From assembly GCA_039640505.1 (NCBI GenBank), contig CP046865.1:1789501-1853500 (forward strand): 64,000 bases of DNA, in the 5' to 3' direction. A model generated the notes under the pieces. The model was not told the origin of the DNA, made no database searches, and was given only the letters and a program-made list of their open reading frames with translations. This DNA comes from Rhodobacteraceae bacterium Araon29 (lineage in GTDB: Bacteria > Pseudomonadota > Alphaproteobacteria > Rhodobacterales > Rhodobacteraceae). Made by a program: the position numbers and the translations under genes. Shown one piece after another: positions 27,972 through 36,895 of this stretch; positions within the stretch are counted from its first letter, which is position 1; each line of letters starts with the position of its first letter.

Positions 27972-29686
27972 CCCGCGCCTATGATCCGCCCCGGCAGCTT
28001 ACGCCGCGCCCCGCCAAGGACCCGATGGAAATTGAGCTGGTCTATAACGTGCGCCCCTGCGGGACCTGCAACTTTTTCTGGCCAAAGGATCCGTCCAAAC
28101 AAATTTATGGTCCCTACCCAATTTATGATTTCCTGACGGATTACCCCAAAACCAAAACACCCGATGGCACGCCGGAAATCTTTGACTGGGTCAAAGGGGT
28201 GACCCGGGAGGAAGGGTATCCCAATGGTGAGGTCATGGATGGGTGCCGCAAGGCGCCGATCATGACGATGGGGATCAATCCCAACATGACAGCGTTCAGC
28301 CCGGGCACGAAAGGCACGTCATGGGTTTATCCGGGGTTTACCGATGATGACAACACCGATGGCTTTGCCAAATATGCCTATTACTATCGTTACCGGAATG
28401 TGTATCAGGAGCGATTTGCTTTTGATGAGGTTAAGAAGTTCCTGATCGGCGGAACCTCGATAACCCCCACGGCCAACGTAACCGTGACGGAAGATCAGGT
28501 GATTGCGGCTGAGGATGGCAAGATCATCGAAGCGAAGCGTACGGATGCCGGGCCGACATTTGAAGTGGGCATCGAATATACATCGGGTGAAAAGATACAG
28601 CTGACACTGGAACGCGACACTGGAACGCCGCGCTATGTTCTGCTGTTCGATCATGAAAAGCCGGATAACGCCTTTAAGAAGGGCGATGCTATTATTTCAA
28701 AGATGTCGATCCCGGCAGACGAAGGCGTGGATATCTATCAGGAACTGCAAACCTACTATGAACAGTTCGTTCCGACCCTGAACGCGTTTTCTCATTATCT
28801 TGATGACAACGGACACACGGCCGATCTGCAGATTGGCGAGGACGTCTGCCAGCTGGATATGGTGGCCTGCGCGTCGCCACATTGGAACCCCGGTTTCTTA
28901 GGCGGATCCAAAGCCAGCGAAAACAAAATCATCTTAAATTGTGTCACCCAGAATGGCTGGGCGCTTAAACAGCTGATCATGACAAAACCGGCGGTGCTGT
29001 TTCTCGTTGGTGAAAGCTCGTACACCATGTTCCGGCATGCGTTTGGGGCACATATCAAGCGCGATCCGCCCCTACCGGTGCATCCCTATGATAATGCTTT
29101 CACTTTGTTCCGGGAAACGGCGGATAATGACAAGCCCACGATGTTTTCCTATTCGACAAATGTAGATGGTCAGGCGTTTGAGATTGACACGCTGATCATC
29201 GTAACGCCGCATTTTTCTTATGATGCGAATTTCCTGCCGCAGTTCCGGTTGAGCCATAAGTGGCTGGCGGATCTGAAGGAAAATTCGCCGGAATGCGTCA
29301 AATTCCTGGAAACGGACAAACGCATCACGTTTGACAAAGCGGAATTCGGATATGACGCGTTTCAGTTTTCGGAAACGGATGCACCTGCGATTTTGGCGAA
29401 GATCAAATCAGACTGGCCCAGGGCATGGTCGGATCTGAAGGCCAGCTACTATAACGCCCATGAAACCATGGCGGATGTGCTGGGCCATCTTTATGACACC
29501 GGCGCGCTGTCTTGGGATGATGCGGGGAATTACTTGTCGCGCGGCGCTGGCCCCTGCAAATTCTGTGTAAACACCCATTGGCAATTCCCCGAAGGATGCC
29601 CCTATGGCAAGCCGGATGAGACGCCTTTGCCCATTGGCTTTCTTGACAAGGTTGCCGCCGAAATTTCAGCCACAGGGAAAGGTTAA
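27968..29686 (+). CDS. Uracil-DNA-glycosylase-like protein with cysteine clusters
   Basis: The 572-residue protein has three segments that resemble the UDG superfamily: MTMGINPNMTAFSPG (about residues 97-111; compare GINPG in MUG/TDG), a middle PAVLFLVGESSYTMF, and IIVTPHFSYDANF (compare the HPS motif). It has CGTC near residue 32 and CKFC ... C near residue 540, which could bind an iron-sulfur cluster as in family 4 and 5 UDGs. A beta-rich insert lies around residues 165-245. The frame is open from 27863, but the ATG at 27968 forms an ATGA overlap with the gene before. The assignment is from motifs read by eye and is tentative; the protein is far larger than ordinary UDGs, so the substrate may not be DNA. 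Confidence 0.5.
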   Translation: MTRAYDPPRQLTPRPAKDPMEIELVYNVRPCGTCNFFWPKDPSKQIYGPYPIYDFLTDYPKTKTPDGTPEIFDWVKGVTREEGYPNGEVMDGCRKAPIMTMGINPNMTAFSPGTKGTSWVYPGFTDDDNTDGFAKYAYYYRYRNVYQERFAFDEVKKFLIGGTSITPTANVTVTEDQVIAAEDGKIIEAKRTDAGPTFEVGIEYTSGEKIQLTLERDTGTPRYVLLFDHEKPDNAFKKGDAIISKMSIPADEGVDIYQELQTYYEQFVPTLNAFSHYLDDNGHTADLQIGEDVCQLDMVACASPHWNPGFLGGSKASENKIILNCVTQNGWALKQLIMTKPAVLFLVGESSYTMFRHAFGAHIKRDPPLPVHPYDNAFTLFRETADNDKPTMFSYSTNVDGQAFEIDTLIIVTPHFSYDANFLPQFRLSHKWLADLKENSPECVKFLETDKRITFDKAEFGYDAFQFSETDAPAILAKIKSDWPRAWSDLKASYYNAHETMADVLGHLYDTGALSWDDAGNYLSRGAGPCKFCVNTHWQFPEGCPYGKPDETPLPIGFLDKVAAEISATGKG

Positions 29687-30421
29687 ATGAGCTTTCAAAT
29701 CCCCCCCGATGCCGTGCGCGTCTGGCGCGGTTTTCGCCAAAGCACCCTAAGCCAGGATGATTTCTTTCAACGGCTGGGCCAGACCTTTATTCCGTCAACA
29801 GTTCAAATGCAGATCAAGAACGGGTTGGATACCTATATTCCAACCATTCCCTGCGGCATGACCGATAAGCCTGACATTGTGCCGGATGAAACCGCCGTCC
29901 TGTTCTGGAATTCACAGCAGACCTATCATGATGGCTTTAACACGCTGGCTGGACGCACCTATACGTTAACCCATGGCGGTTGTTACACGCCGGAAAGCCG
30001 GGCGGATTTTCCTGTTTTATATGAAAATAAGATAGCGCTTAATCAATGCTATTACCTGATTGATGCGCCTGCCGACTGGATGCATGGCGGGGTTCGCCAT
30101 TTGGTTGGCGGGCTTGCCCCCGGTGATACGGCGCAGCAATTTTCAGAGCTACAAACCATTATTTCCGATATTCAGGCGCGCTGGAGCATTGCCGGTGCCG
30201 TCGTCTGCATTGGTGCGCAATACATCGTTTACTGGGAATTAGGGGATGGCACAGATCCTGGATTTGACGCGCTGCAGCAGGCCTGTAGCTGGTCACACGC
30301 TTTTACCCCCAAAGCGACGACACTACCCCCCGAAGCAGCCCTATGGAGCGACTGGCACGGTATGACGGTCGTACCCGGTGACAGCTACAACATGCAATTC
30401 AAGCGGGCGTTTGAGGCATGA
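29687..30421 (+). CDS. Protein of unknown family, paralogue of the next gene
   Basis: I do not recognise this 244-residue protein. It shares with its neighbour VWRGFR near the N-terminus, FxxxLGxxFxP, a VPDxxAxxFWxxQxTYHDxF block and YYLIDAPADWM (about residue 123). No signal peptide or membrane span is seen. It starts immediately after the preceding stop codon (TAA then ATG) and overlaps the next gene by four bases, so it belongs firmly to the cluster. Conserved Trp, His, Asp and Tyr residues in the shared blocks suggest a binding or catalytic pocket. Confidence 0.7.
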   Translation: MSFQIPPDAVRVWRGFRQSTLSQDDFFQRLGQTFIPSTVQMQIKNGLDTYIPTIPCGMTDKPDIVPDETAVLFWNSQQTYHDGFNTLAGRTYTLTHGGCYTPESRADFPVLYENKIALNQCYYLIDAPADWMHGGVRHLVGGLAPGDTAQQFSELQTIISDIQARWSIAGAVVCIGAQYIVYWELGDGTDPGFDALQQACSWSHAFTPKATTLPPEAALWSDWHGMTVVPGDSYNMQFKRAFEA

Positions 30422-31164
30422 GCAAAATCCAAAAAGTTCCCCCCAATTCTGTTCATGTCTGGCGCGGCTTTCGCAGTCCACAGAAAACCCAGGCGCAATT
30501 TGAGGCCTTTTTGGGCGAGGTGTTTGTGCCGGGTTGCACGCTGTTGCAACCCAATGCTGGCTTACACGCCTATGTCCCGTCCCTGCCAGATCAGGCCAAC
30601 AAACCGGCGGGTGTTCCGGACCAGTCGGCCCTGATGTTCTGGACCGATCAGGAAACCTATCACGACGCGTTCAAATGCGTGGCGGTGCGTTGTTACACTA
30701 ACCTGCATGGCGATCTATACGACACGACGCGCAGCAAGGCGGAATTTCCGGTGTTGTTCGCTGGCGAGGTTAAAGAAGAGACCCCCTATTATCTGATAGA
30801 TGCGCCTGCCGATTGGATGATCGAAGAAGTTGATCATTTCATCGGCGCCCGGAACGGGGATGTGACATCTGACGACTTTCAGTCTGAGGTGGCGACTTGG
30901 GCCAAAGGCCTGCAATCGCGGGCGGGTCTGGACGGCGGATTGTTTTGCATTGGGGCCGATTACATCGTTGCCTGGGTGCTTTGGGGTGCTGGAGCTGACA
31001 AGACTGGAGCGTTTGACGGTCTTAGTGGCGTCGCTGACGCGTGTCTGAACCGATCCGCCGAGAGTTATACGCCGCCTGCAGGGCTGTGGACCGAATGGCC
31101 GGGCATTCCGATGCAGGCGCCCAATTGCCTGAATATCCAGCTGGTACGCCCCGGCACATCATGA
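30418..31164 (+). CDS. Protein of unknown family, paralogue of the previous gene
   Basis: This 248-residue protein is a diverged tandem copy of the previous gene: VWRGFRSP, FLGEVFVPG, VPDQSALMFWTDQETYHDAF, YYLIDAPADWM and a CIGADYIVAW segment matching CIGAQYIVYW in the partner. The identity is clearly partial, so the duplication is old and both copies have been kept; a heterodimer is possible. Its ATG overlaps the previous stop (ATGA) and its stop overlaps the metallophosphoesterase start (ATGA). Confidence 0.7.
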   Translation: MSKIQKVPPNSVHVWRGFRSPQKTQAQFEAFLGEVFVPGCTLLQPNAGLHAYVPSLPDQANKPAGVPDQSALMFWTDQETYHDAFKCVAVRCYTNLHGDLYDTTRSKAEFPVLFAGEVKEETPYYLIDAPADWMIEEVDHFIGARNGDVTSDDFQSEVATWAKGLQSRAGLDGGLFCIGADYIVAWVLWGAGADKTGAFDGLSGVADACLNRSAESYTPPAGLWTEWPGIPMQAPNCLNIQLVRPGTS

Positions 31165-32672
31165 CCCAGGCGATACATAATTATGAAAACCCGGATCTGG
31201 CACGGTTGAAAGCAGCGGCGGCCCATGTGGTGGCCACAACCACGGATCATGACCCGCGCGCTGGCGTGCCCATTGATCACCCATTGCTGCGCGGCGTGGA
31301 TGATTATGCGGCACATGCCCTGAAAGGCAAGACGATCCCCCGCCCGGCAACCACCGATGCCAGTGATCCTGAAGCTGCCGCTTATCTGGCCTATCTGATG
31401 CATCACAAAGCCCACGCGGGATTTACCCTGAATAAGAAGATAGAATCCGACCTGCAGGCGCAGCTTGACCGCTTCACCTTTGGCAATCCGGACTGGCAGC
31501 GGATGTTTGACCAATATGTCGCCTATTTCTGGGCCTATCCGGGGCATACCGGCGGGGTTCTGGATTATCGATCATGGCGCGATCCGAAATACGGGAATGG
31601 TGACCTGAATTTCGGTACGATCGAGTGGTGCTTGCCATCGAATGCAACCGTGGCGCTGATTGGTGATATCGGGACCGGAGTGGATATTGCAGCGAGGGTT
31701 TTGGCCTCTGCACTGTCATTCAAACCGGACGTCATATTGCATGTGGGCGATGTTTATTATTCCGGCACCCAATGGGAGTTTGACCACTACTTTGTGGGCC
31801 TGTTGAAAGCGGCATTTGATGCAGCTGGTCATGCGCCGCCGGTTTATACACTGCCTGGCAATCACGAATATTTTTCGGGAGCGTTTCCCTATTTCAAATG
31901 TCTGGACAGCAGGACGCTTGTTCATAGCCCTGATCAATCTCAGCGGGCGAGTTTCTTTAAGCTGACAACCGAAGATGGCGGTTGGCAATTTCTTGGCATG
32001 GATACCGGATATCACGGGCATTACATGGGCGTTAAAGGTGATAAACTGGCCAAAGCGCTTAAGGCGATGGGCGTGAATCCAAAAGACGTGCGTGATCCGG
32101 TGAAGCCACCTGAAATGGTGCATCTCAGACCCGATGAAGTAGACTGGCATCGCTATCATCTTGGCCAGTTCCAGGGTCGGTCGATCTTGTTTGGCCATCA
32201 CCAGCTTTATTCAGCCAATCAGAAAGTGGGTGCTGACCCGACATCCCCGGATGATTATGCAAGGCCGGGGGTGAATATCGCACTGTGGCAAGCGATGGGC
32301 CCCTATTTCGATAAAGTGGCAGCGTGGTTCTGGGGCCATGAGCATAATCTTTGTATATTTGAGGATGACTATCGCCCCGAAGGCCGCCCTGCGCCATCTG
32401 AAGCGCCGGATGATCCGTGGAAAACGCTGCACAAGGGGCGATGCATCGGTCATTCTGCAATCCCGGTCGCAGAAAAAGAAACCCCCTATAAGGCAAACAA
32501 CCCGGTTCCGTTGATCCCTGATACTCAGCTCGCCATGACTGGCGGTTGGTACAATCGGGGGTATCAAATTCTGAAACTGAATGGCGCGGGCAAGGCCGCG
32601 CATTGCAGTTATTACCAGATCAACGGCGCCGATCCCAAACCCATCAAAATTTATTCAGAAAACATCTCATAA
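31161..32672 (+). CDS. Calcineurin-like metallophosphoesterase
   Basis: The 503-residue protein has the full metal-ligand set of the calcineurin-like phosphoesterases: GDIGTG (about residue 178), HVGDVYYSG (about residue 202), LPGNHEYF (about residue 234), LFGHHQ (about residue 347) and WGHEHN (about residue 394). An N-terminal helical region of about 160 residues has no assigned family. No signal peptide is seen, unlike purple acid phosphatases. The frame is open from 31041, but the ATG at 31161 overlaps the previous stop by four bases. It should hydrolyse a phosphomono- or diester; the substrate is unknown. Confidence 0.82.
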   Translation: MTQAIHNYENPDLARLKAAAAHVVATTTDHDPRAGVPIDHPLLRGVDDYAAHALKGKTIPRPATTDASDPEAAAYLAYLMHHKAHAGFTLNKKIESDLQAQLDRFTFGNPDWQRMFDQYVAYFWAYPGHTGGVLDYRSWRDPKYGNGDLNFGTIEWCLPSNATVALIGDIGTGVDIAARVLASALSFKPDVILHVGDVYYSGTQWEFDHYFVGLLKAAFDAAGHAPPVYTLPGNHEYFSGAFPYFKCLDSRTLVHSPDQSQRASFFKLTTEDGGWQFLGMDTGYHGHYMGVKGDKLAKALKAMGVNPKDVRDPVKPPEMVHLRPDEVDWHRYHLGQFQGRSILFGHHQLYSANQKVGADPTSPDDYARPGVNIALWQAMGPYFDKVAAWFWGHEHNLCIFEDDYRPEGRPAPSEAPDDPWKTLHKGRCIGHSAIPVAEKETPYKANNPVPLIPDTQLAMTGGWYNRGYQILKLNGAGKAAHCSYYQINGADPKPIKIYSENIS

Positions 32673-32685
32673 CAGGAGAGTGCCC

Positions 32686-33609
32686 ATGACATCCGCCCAG
32701 TTATATTCAATGACCCAGACCAACAGCCGTAACAAAATGGATTGGACCGATCTGGGGGCCGTTCCCCTGAAGCGCGTTTATACGGCCATGACCACCTATG
32801 ACAACTATGGCACTGAAATGCTGATCGGATACGATAGCGCATCCGGCACCTGCGATACTTATGAGCTATTGGACAAGGCGCCGTGGGTGAAGGAAGTTGC
32901 GAACATCTTTGACTTTGGCAAAGGCTGGGATTCGATCCAGCCCTTTTACATGATGAACCATCCGCATATCCTCGCCTATCAGGCGAAGAATGGGCATATG
33001 TATTTCTTCCCGCTTACGAAATCACTGCACTCAGAGCACCCGCTGCATTTTTATCATCTGCGCTACCCCTACACCAACAACCTAAGCGAAGTGCGGTGCC
33101 TGAACTCTTTGGGCCAGAATTTTGTGCTGGGATATAACACCGAAGATGGCGCAGTGAATATCTGGACGATATCGGCGACGGCCACCTCAACCGGAAAATC
33201 GCCACCTTTAGTGGTAGAAAGTGTCTGGGCGCATCAATGGGCCAAGGGCTGGACAAGGTTTGCGTTTTTCACTTGGGGTGCAGAAAGCTTTTTCTTAAAG
33301 ACCAACACCTGGAAGCCAAATGTGAATATTGATCACGTCTGGAATGATCTAAGCGCCGGTACCAACGAGGTAGGATCGCATCTGAAACTGAAGGATGATC
33401 AGACGCTTAATATTGTGCGACCCTTTATGGTTGGCTCCGGAGATCCGTATTTCCTGACTTATCTGAGCGCGACAGGTGAAGTCAGGTTGAACCGGGTACA
33501 TGGCGATTGCATGGGATGGACGACCGAAGCCACTGAAAGGGCTTTTGCAAATGCAGAAACGATCCTTACCTATCGGTTGGGTGATCAGAACTATGGGCTC
33601 TTTGTCTAG
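32686..33609 (+). CDS. Probable beta-propeller (lectin-like) protein
   Basis: This 307-residue protein has a recurring pattern of about 50-60 residues, in which a GW or W-x-x-GW turn is followed by a hydrophobic strand and a YxxxxGxxxxxxL strand: GKGWDSIQPFYM then ILAYQAKNGHMYFFPL, FVLGYNTEDGAVNIWTI, WAKGWTRFAFFTWG, and YFLTYLSATGEVRLNRV. This fits a beta-propeller related to fungal or tachylectin-type lectins. No signal peptide is seen. A clear GGAGAG site precedes the ATG. It ends the cluster, eleven bases before the convergent membrane-protein gene. A binding or scaffold role is inference. Confidence 0.6.
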   Translation: MTSAQLYSMTQTNSRNKMDWTDLGAVPLKRVYTAMTTYDNYGTEMLIGYDSASGTCDTYELLDKAPWVKEVANIFDFGKGWDSIQPFYMMNHPHILAYQAKNGHMYFFPLTKSLHSEHPLHFYHLRYPYTNNLSEVRCLNSLGQNFVLGYNTEDGAVNIWTISATATSTGKSPPLVVESVWAHQWAKGWTRFAFFTWGAESFFLKTNTWKPNVNIDHVWNDLSAGTNEVGSHLKLKDDQTLNIVRPFMVGSGDPYFLTYLSATGEVRLNRVHGDCMGWTTEATERAFANAETILTYRLGDQNYGLFV

Positions 33610-33619
33610 ATCGATTGGT

Positions 33620-34306
33620 TTACCCGGTCATCAGGCCGGGTAGCCCCACAATCAATATACCAGCAGAAAAGGCCAGCGGGGATAGGTTTTTGCGCGCTGA
33701 TAGCTCTTCTTTAAACGCGCGCAACATGATGGACCCGGCGATCAGTGCGGTCAGAAAGCCGATGATCTCAATGGAAAATTCCGTCAGAAATCCAACCAGC
33801 CAACCCGCCAGCAATGCGCCTTCCAGCATTCCGGTTGTCATTCTGCCCTGGCTTTGCGGAACGCTGCTGGCCAACCCATGACGTTGCTGGATCAGATGAA
33901 GGCCCGGACCTAGGACAAATATCAGCGCCATCCAAAGGTTTTCGGGAATATTTTCATGCAACGTAAAGACCAGCAGAAATTGGTAGATAACGGCCTGTGT
34001 CATCTCAAAACCGTAGGTCACAACACCTGGCCTTTCCCTTTTTTGGGAAATAATAACCGACGCGATGTAAAACAATACAAAGCCTACCAACGTGACCAAA
34101 TGGATATTCTTGCCGAGTATTCGGTGGCCGTTTTCAATCTCCGGGATCAGGACCAGAAACACATAGGCAGCCGCAGCACCGCCAGCAAATGATGTGGTCC
34201 AAGGACGTGCCTGGGCAGGTTGCCAAAGCCGCATCGCCACAAGGTTGCAAATAAACAAAACGAGCACAGCGCAGCTCGCATAAAGATCTTGCGTGGTGTA
34301 ACTCAC
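33620..34306 (-). CDS. ZIP-like polytopic membrane protein
   Basis: The 228-residue protein has about seven hydrophobic spans. The segments AYVFLVLIPEIENG (about residue 47) and GFLTALIAGSIMLRAFKEEL (about residue 182) resemble the ZIP metal-transporter core, where LPE-type motifs line the transport path, but the classical HxxxE motif is not clear. It may be a ZIP-family relative of unknown substrate. It converges with the last cluster gene and could belong to the same acquired region. Function is open. Confidence 0.55.
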   Translation of the reverse strand: MSYTTQDLYASCAVLVLFICNLVAMRLWQPAQARPWTTSFAGGAAAAYVFLVLIPEIENGHRILGKNIHLVTLVGFVLFYIASVIISQKRERPGVVTYGFEMTQAVIYQFLLVFTLHENIPENLWMALIFVLGPGLHLIQQRHGLASSVPQSQGRMTTGMLEGALLAGWLVGFLTEFSIEIIGFLTALIAGSIMLRAFKEELSARKNLSPLAFSAGILIVGLPGLMTG

Positions 34307-34493
34307 CTTTTGGAGGCTTCTACTCTGAAGACCGGGAACAGTAAAATATCAGTTCGTATAAGCATATCTCTGATCTAAAAATCCGTCATTACATGTTTGT
34401 ATAATGGTATTCTTGGCGATCACATAAATCAACTTAAATTTGTATAATGCGGACCAATTTCGGCGAGTTATGAATTAGAACATCTGCGCATAC

Positions 34494-34517
34494 GCTGGTT
34501 ACAACTGCGCAACCAGC
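34494..34517. terminator. Possible weak hairpin terminator between livM and the ZIP-like gene
   Basis: GCTGGTT and AACCAGC form a seven-base stem with a ten-base loop. It lies about 65 bases beyond the livM stop on the minus strand. A short T run follows only on the plus strand side, so termination would be weak. Confidence 0.3.
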
Positions 34518-34579
34518 TTTACTCTAATTTACGACCATTTCTTAAGTAATACACCTTAATCAGTTTTGGGCTTCGCCCT

Positions 34580-35881
34580 CTACTTTTCAGGGATTAACCC
34601 GCGTGGAGAAAACCTAAGGACCAAAAGTAAAATTAAACCCATAGTCAAAAGCCGCATATGTGCCACACTGTCTATAAGATGCAGTCGCAATGCGTTATCC
34701 TCGGCCATACCCATTGTGATCAAACTCATCAGGAAATATCCGATAGGTTCCACTTGAACCCATAGGAACCAGATCAGAAAGCCCCCAAGAACAGCGCCAA
34801 AATTATTCCCCGAGCCGCCAACGATAACCATCACCCAAATCAGAAACGTATATCTGAGAGGTTGATAAGTGCCTGGGGTTAGTTGGCCGTCCAGAGTCGT
34901 CATCATGGCGCCGGCAATCCCGCAAATTGCGGATCCTAAAACAAAAATCTGTAAATGGCGCCGGGTTACATCTTTACCCATTGCTTCAGCGGCAACTTCG
35001 TTATCCCTTATTGCTCTCATCATGCGGCCCCAGGGGCTGTTTAAGGCTCTTTGCGCCATCCAGAGAAGGATAATCAACACCACCAAAAAGAGGACAGAGT
35101 AATTAAGCTTTACAAAAAGCGTAGAGCCAGTGACCGGATTAATACCGAGGGCTTGTGCCCGATCAACAAAGTCGGCAGTGTTCTGAAGGTCAATTTCATA
35201 AGGAACAGGCCGCGGCAAACCAATGACATTTTTAACTCCGCGCGCGAGCCAATCTTCATTTTTAATCACAGCAATTACAATCTCGGCTATCCCCAAAGTG
35301 GCAATAGCAAGATAATCTGAGCGAAGCCCCAATGCGGTTTTTCCAATCACCCAAGCTGCTGCAGCCGCCAATACGCCACCGGCAGGCCAAGCTAATAGTA
35401 CTGGCAGGCCAAGTCCGCCAAGATAACCCGTAGCAGCAGGGTTCACCGATTCTACGGCTTCGACACCGCCGTCAAAAACAGCCCTGTACAAAAAGAAGCC
35501 GCCGATAAGAGTGACTAAAACAGCGACAGTTCTATTGCGTCCCTTTGGCAAAGAATTAAACAGATAGGCAGCGAGGCTGACAGTTATTGCGCCAAGAACA
35601 AGTCCCAAAATCACCCTTGTACCACCGGCAGACCACGCTTCTTCAACAGGTGCCATAGAGATAAGAACAGTGGCGAGACCGCCGAGCGCAACAAAACCCA
35701 TAATGCCAACATTAAAGAGGCCTGCAAATCCCCATTGGAGATTAACGCCTAAAGCCATGATTGCACTGATTAACCCCATGTTCAAAATAAGTAGAGCCGT
35801 ATTCCAGCTGTTAATGAACCCTGTGATTACAATTAAACCCGCAACTATTGCGAAAAGCGTTATGTTTTTCATTTGCTGCAT
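34580..35881 (-). CDS. livM: Branched-chain amino acid ABC transporter permease LivM
   Basis: LivM is one of two inner-membrane permeases of a Liv-type ABC importer. The 433-residue protein has about ten membrane spans, the LivM core pattern (LQWGFAGLFNVGIMGFVALGG, in part, near residue 48; SDYLAIATLGIAEI near residue 190) and the EAMGKDVTRRHLQIFVLG loop that contacts the ATPases. It is longer than many LivM proteins (about 320-420). It overlaps the livH stop by one base (TAATG). Confidence 0.9.
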   Translation of the reverse strand: MQQMKNITLFAIVAGLIVITGFINSWNTALLILNMGLISAIMALGVNLQWGFAGLFNVGIMGFVALGGLATVLISMAPVEEAWSAGGTRVILGLVLGAITVSLAAYLFNSLPKGRNRTVAVLVTLIGGFFLYRAVFDGGVEAVESVNPAATGYLGGLGLPVLLAWPAGGVLAAAAAWVIGKTALGLRSDYLAIATLGIAEIVIAVIKNEDWLARGVKNVIGLPRPVPYEIDLQNTADFVDRAQALGINPVTGSTLFVKLNYSVLFLVVLIILLWMAQRALNSPWGRMMRAIRDNEVAAEAMGKDVTRRHLQIFVLGSAICGIAGAMMTTLDGQLTPGTYQPLRYTFLIWVMVIVGGSGNNFGAVLGGFLIWFLWVQVEPIGYFLMSLITMGMAEDNALRLHLIDSVAHMRLLTMGLILLLVLRFSPRGLIPEK

Positions 35882-36891
35882 TAGAACGCCTTTCCTTTGA
35901 AAAGTCCCGTTGGCCGAAACAATAATACGATCACCAAAATTACAAAGCTCACGGCAAATTTGTAATCCGTACTTAAAAGTTGCACCAAACTGCTTGGTTC
36001 CAGATGTTCAGGAAGTGCATACTTGAGGACTTTCTTCCATGCATAGGTTATGGTGACTTCAGAAAAAGCGATCACAAAGCCACCTGCAATAGCGCCTAGT
36101 GGATTGCCCAAGCCTCCTACTATCGCTGAGGCGAATATTGGAAGCAGCAGCTGAAAATAGGTGAAAGGTTTAAAAGTTTTATCAAGGCCATACAGAACCC
36201 CTGCGATCGTAGCCAGGGCAGCAACAATTATCCATGTAACCATCACAACGCGCTCTGGATTTATGCCTGACAGCAAAGCTAAATCTTCATTATCAGAGTA
36301 GGCGCGCATAGATTTTCCGGTACGGGTTTTGTTGAGAAACCAAAATAGTAAAACCACCACAATAACGGCTGTTACAACCGTAAGGCCTTGTGTTGTTTTT
36401 ATTGCTAGGCCTTCGCGCAAACCAGTGAGTTGTTTGAACTCTCTTACAGATATTATGAACCGCTCACCGTCAGCAAACCGTTGGTCATTGGGGCCTATTA
36501 TAAAGCGTACAAGCCCATTCATTATGAACATAACGCCCATCGACACAATCACCAATATAACTGGCTTTGCTTTTTTTACACGGTAGAATCTATAAACAAC
36601 TCTATCGGTAAAAAGAACGAGTGCTGCGCAACCCAAAAGCCCGAATGGCAATGCTAAGAGTGCGGTTGGCAAAGGGCCAAATGATATTCCAACTGATTGC
36701 ATCCACCAGGTGACTAAAATGGTCACCATGGCCCCGAATGCCATGGTATCCCCGTGAGCAAAGTTGGAAAAGCGCAAAATCCCGTAAATCATTGTTACGC
36801 CTAAAGCGCCTAACGCCAACTGGCTGCCATAGGCAATTGCAGGCACCAAAACAAAATTTGCAAGAACTATAAAAGCATTTAAGAAGTCCAT
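35881..36891 (-). CDS. livH: Branched-chain amino acid ABC transporter permease LivH
   Basis: LivH is the partner permease. The 336-residue protein has about eight membrane spans, the N-terminal YGILRFSNFAHGDTMAFGA pattern typical of LivH, the SDNEDLALLSGINPERV coupling loop and the IVGGLGNPLGAIAGG segment. It lies four bases after livF and is joined to livM, consistent with a single operon. Confidence 0.92.
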   Translation of the reverse strand: MDFLNAFIVLANFVLVPAIAYGSQLALGALGVTMIYGILRFSNFAHGDTMAFGAMVTILVTWWMQSVGISFGPLPTALLALPFGLLGCAALVLFTDRVVYRFYRVKKAKPVILVIVSMGVMFIMNGLVRFIIGPNDQRFADGERFIISVREFKQLTGLREGLAIKTTQGLTVVTAVIVVVLLFWFLNKTRTGKSMRAYSDNEDLALLSGINPERVVMVTWIIVAALATIAGVLYGLDKTFKPFTYFQLLLPIFASAIVGGLGNPLGAIAGGFVIAFSEVTITYAWKKVLKYALPEHLEPSSLVQLLSTDYKFAVSFVILVIVLLFRPTGLFKGKAF

Positions 36892-36895
36892 AGTC

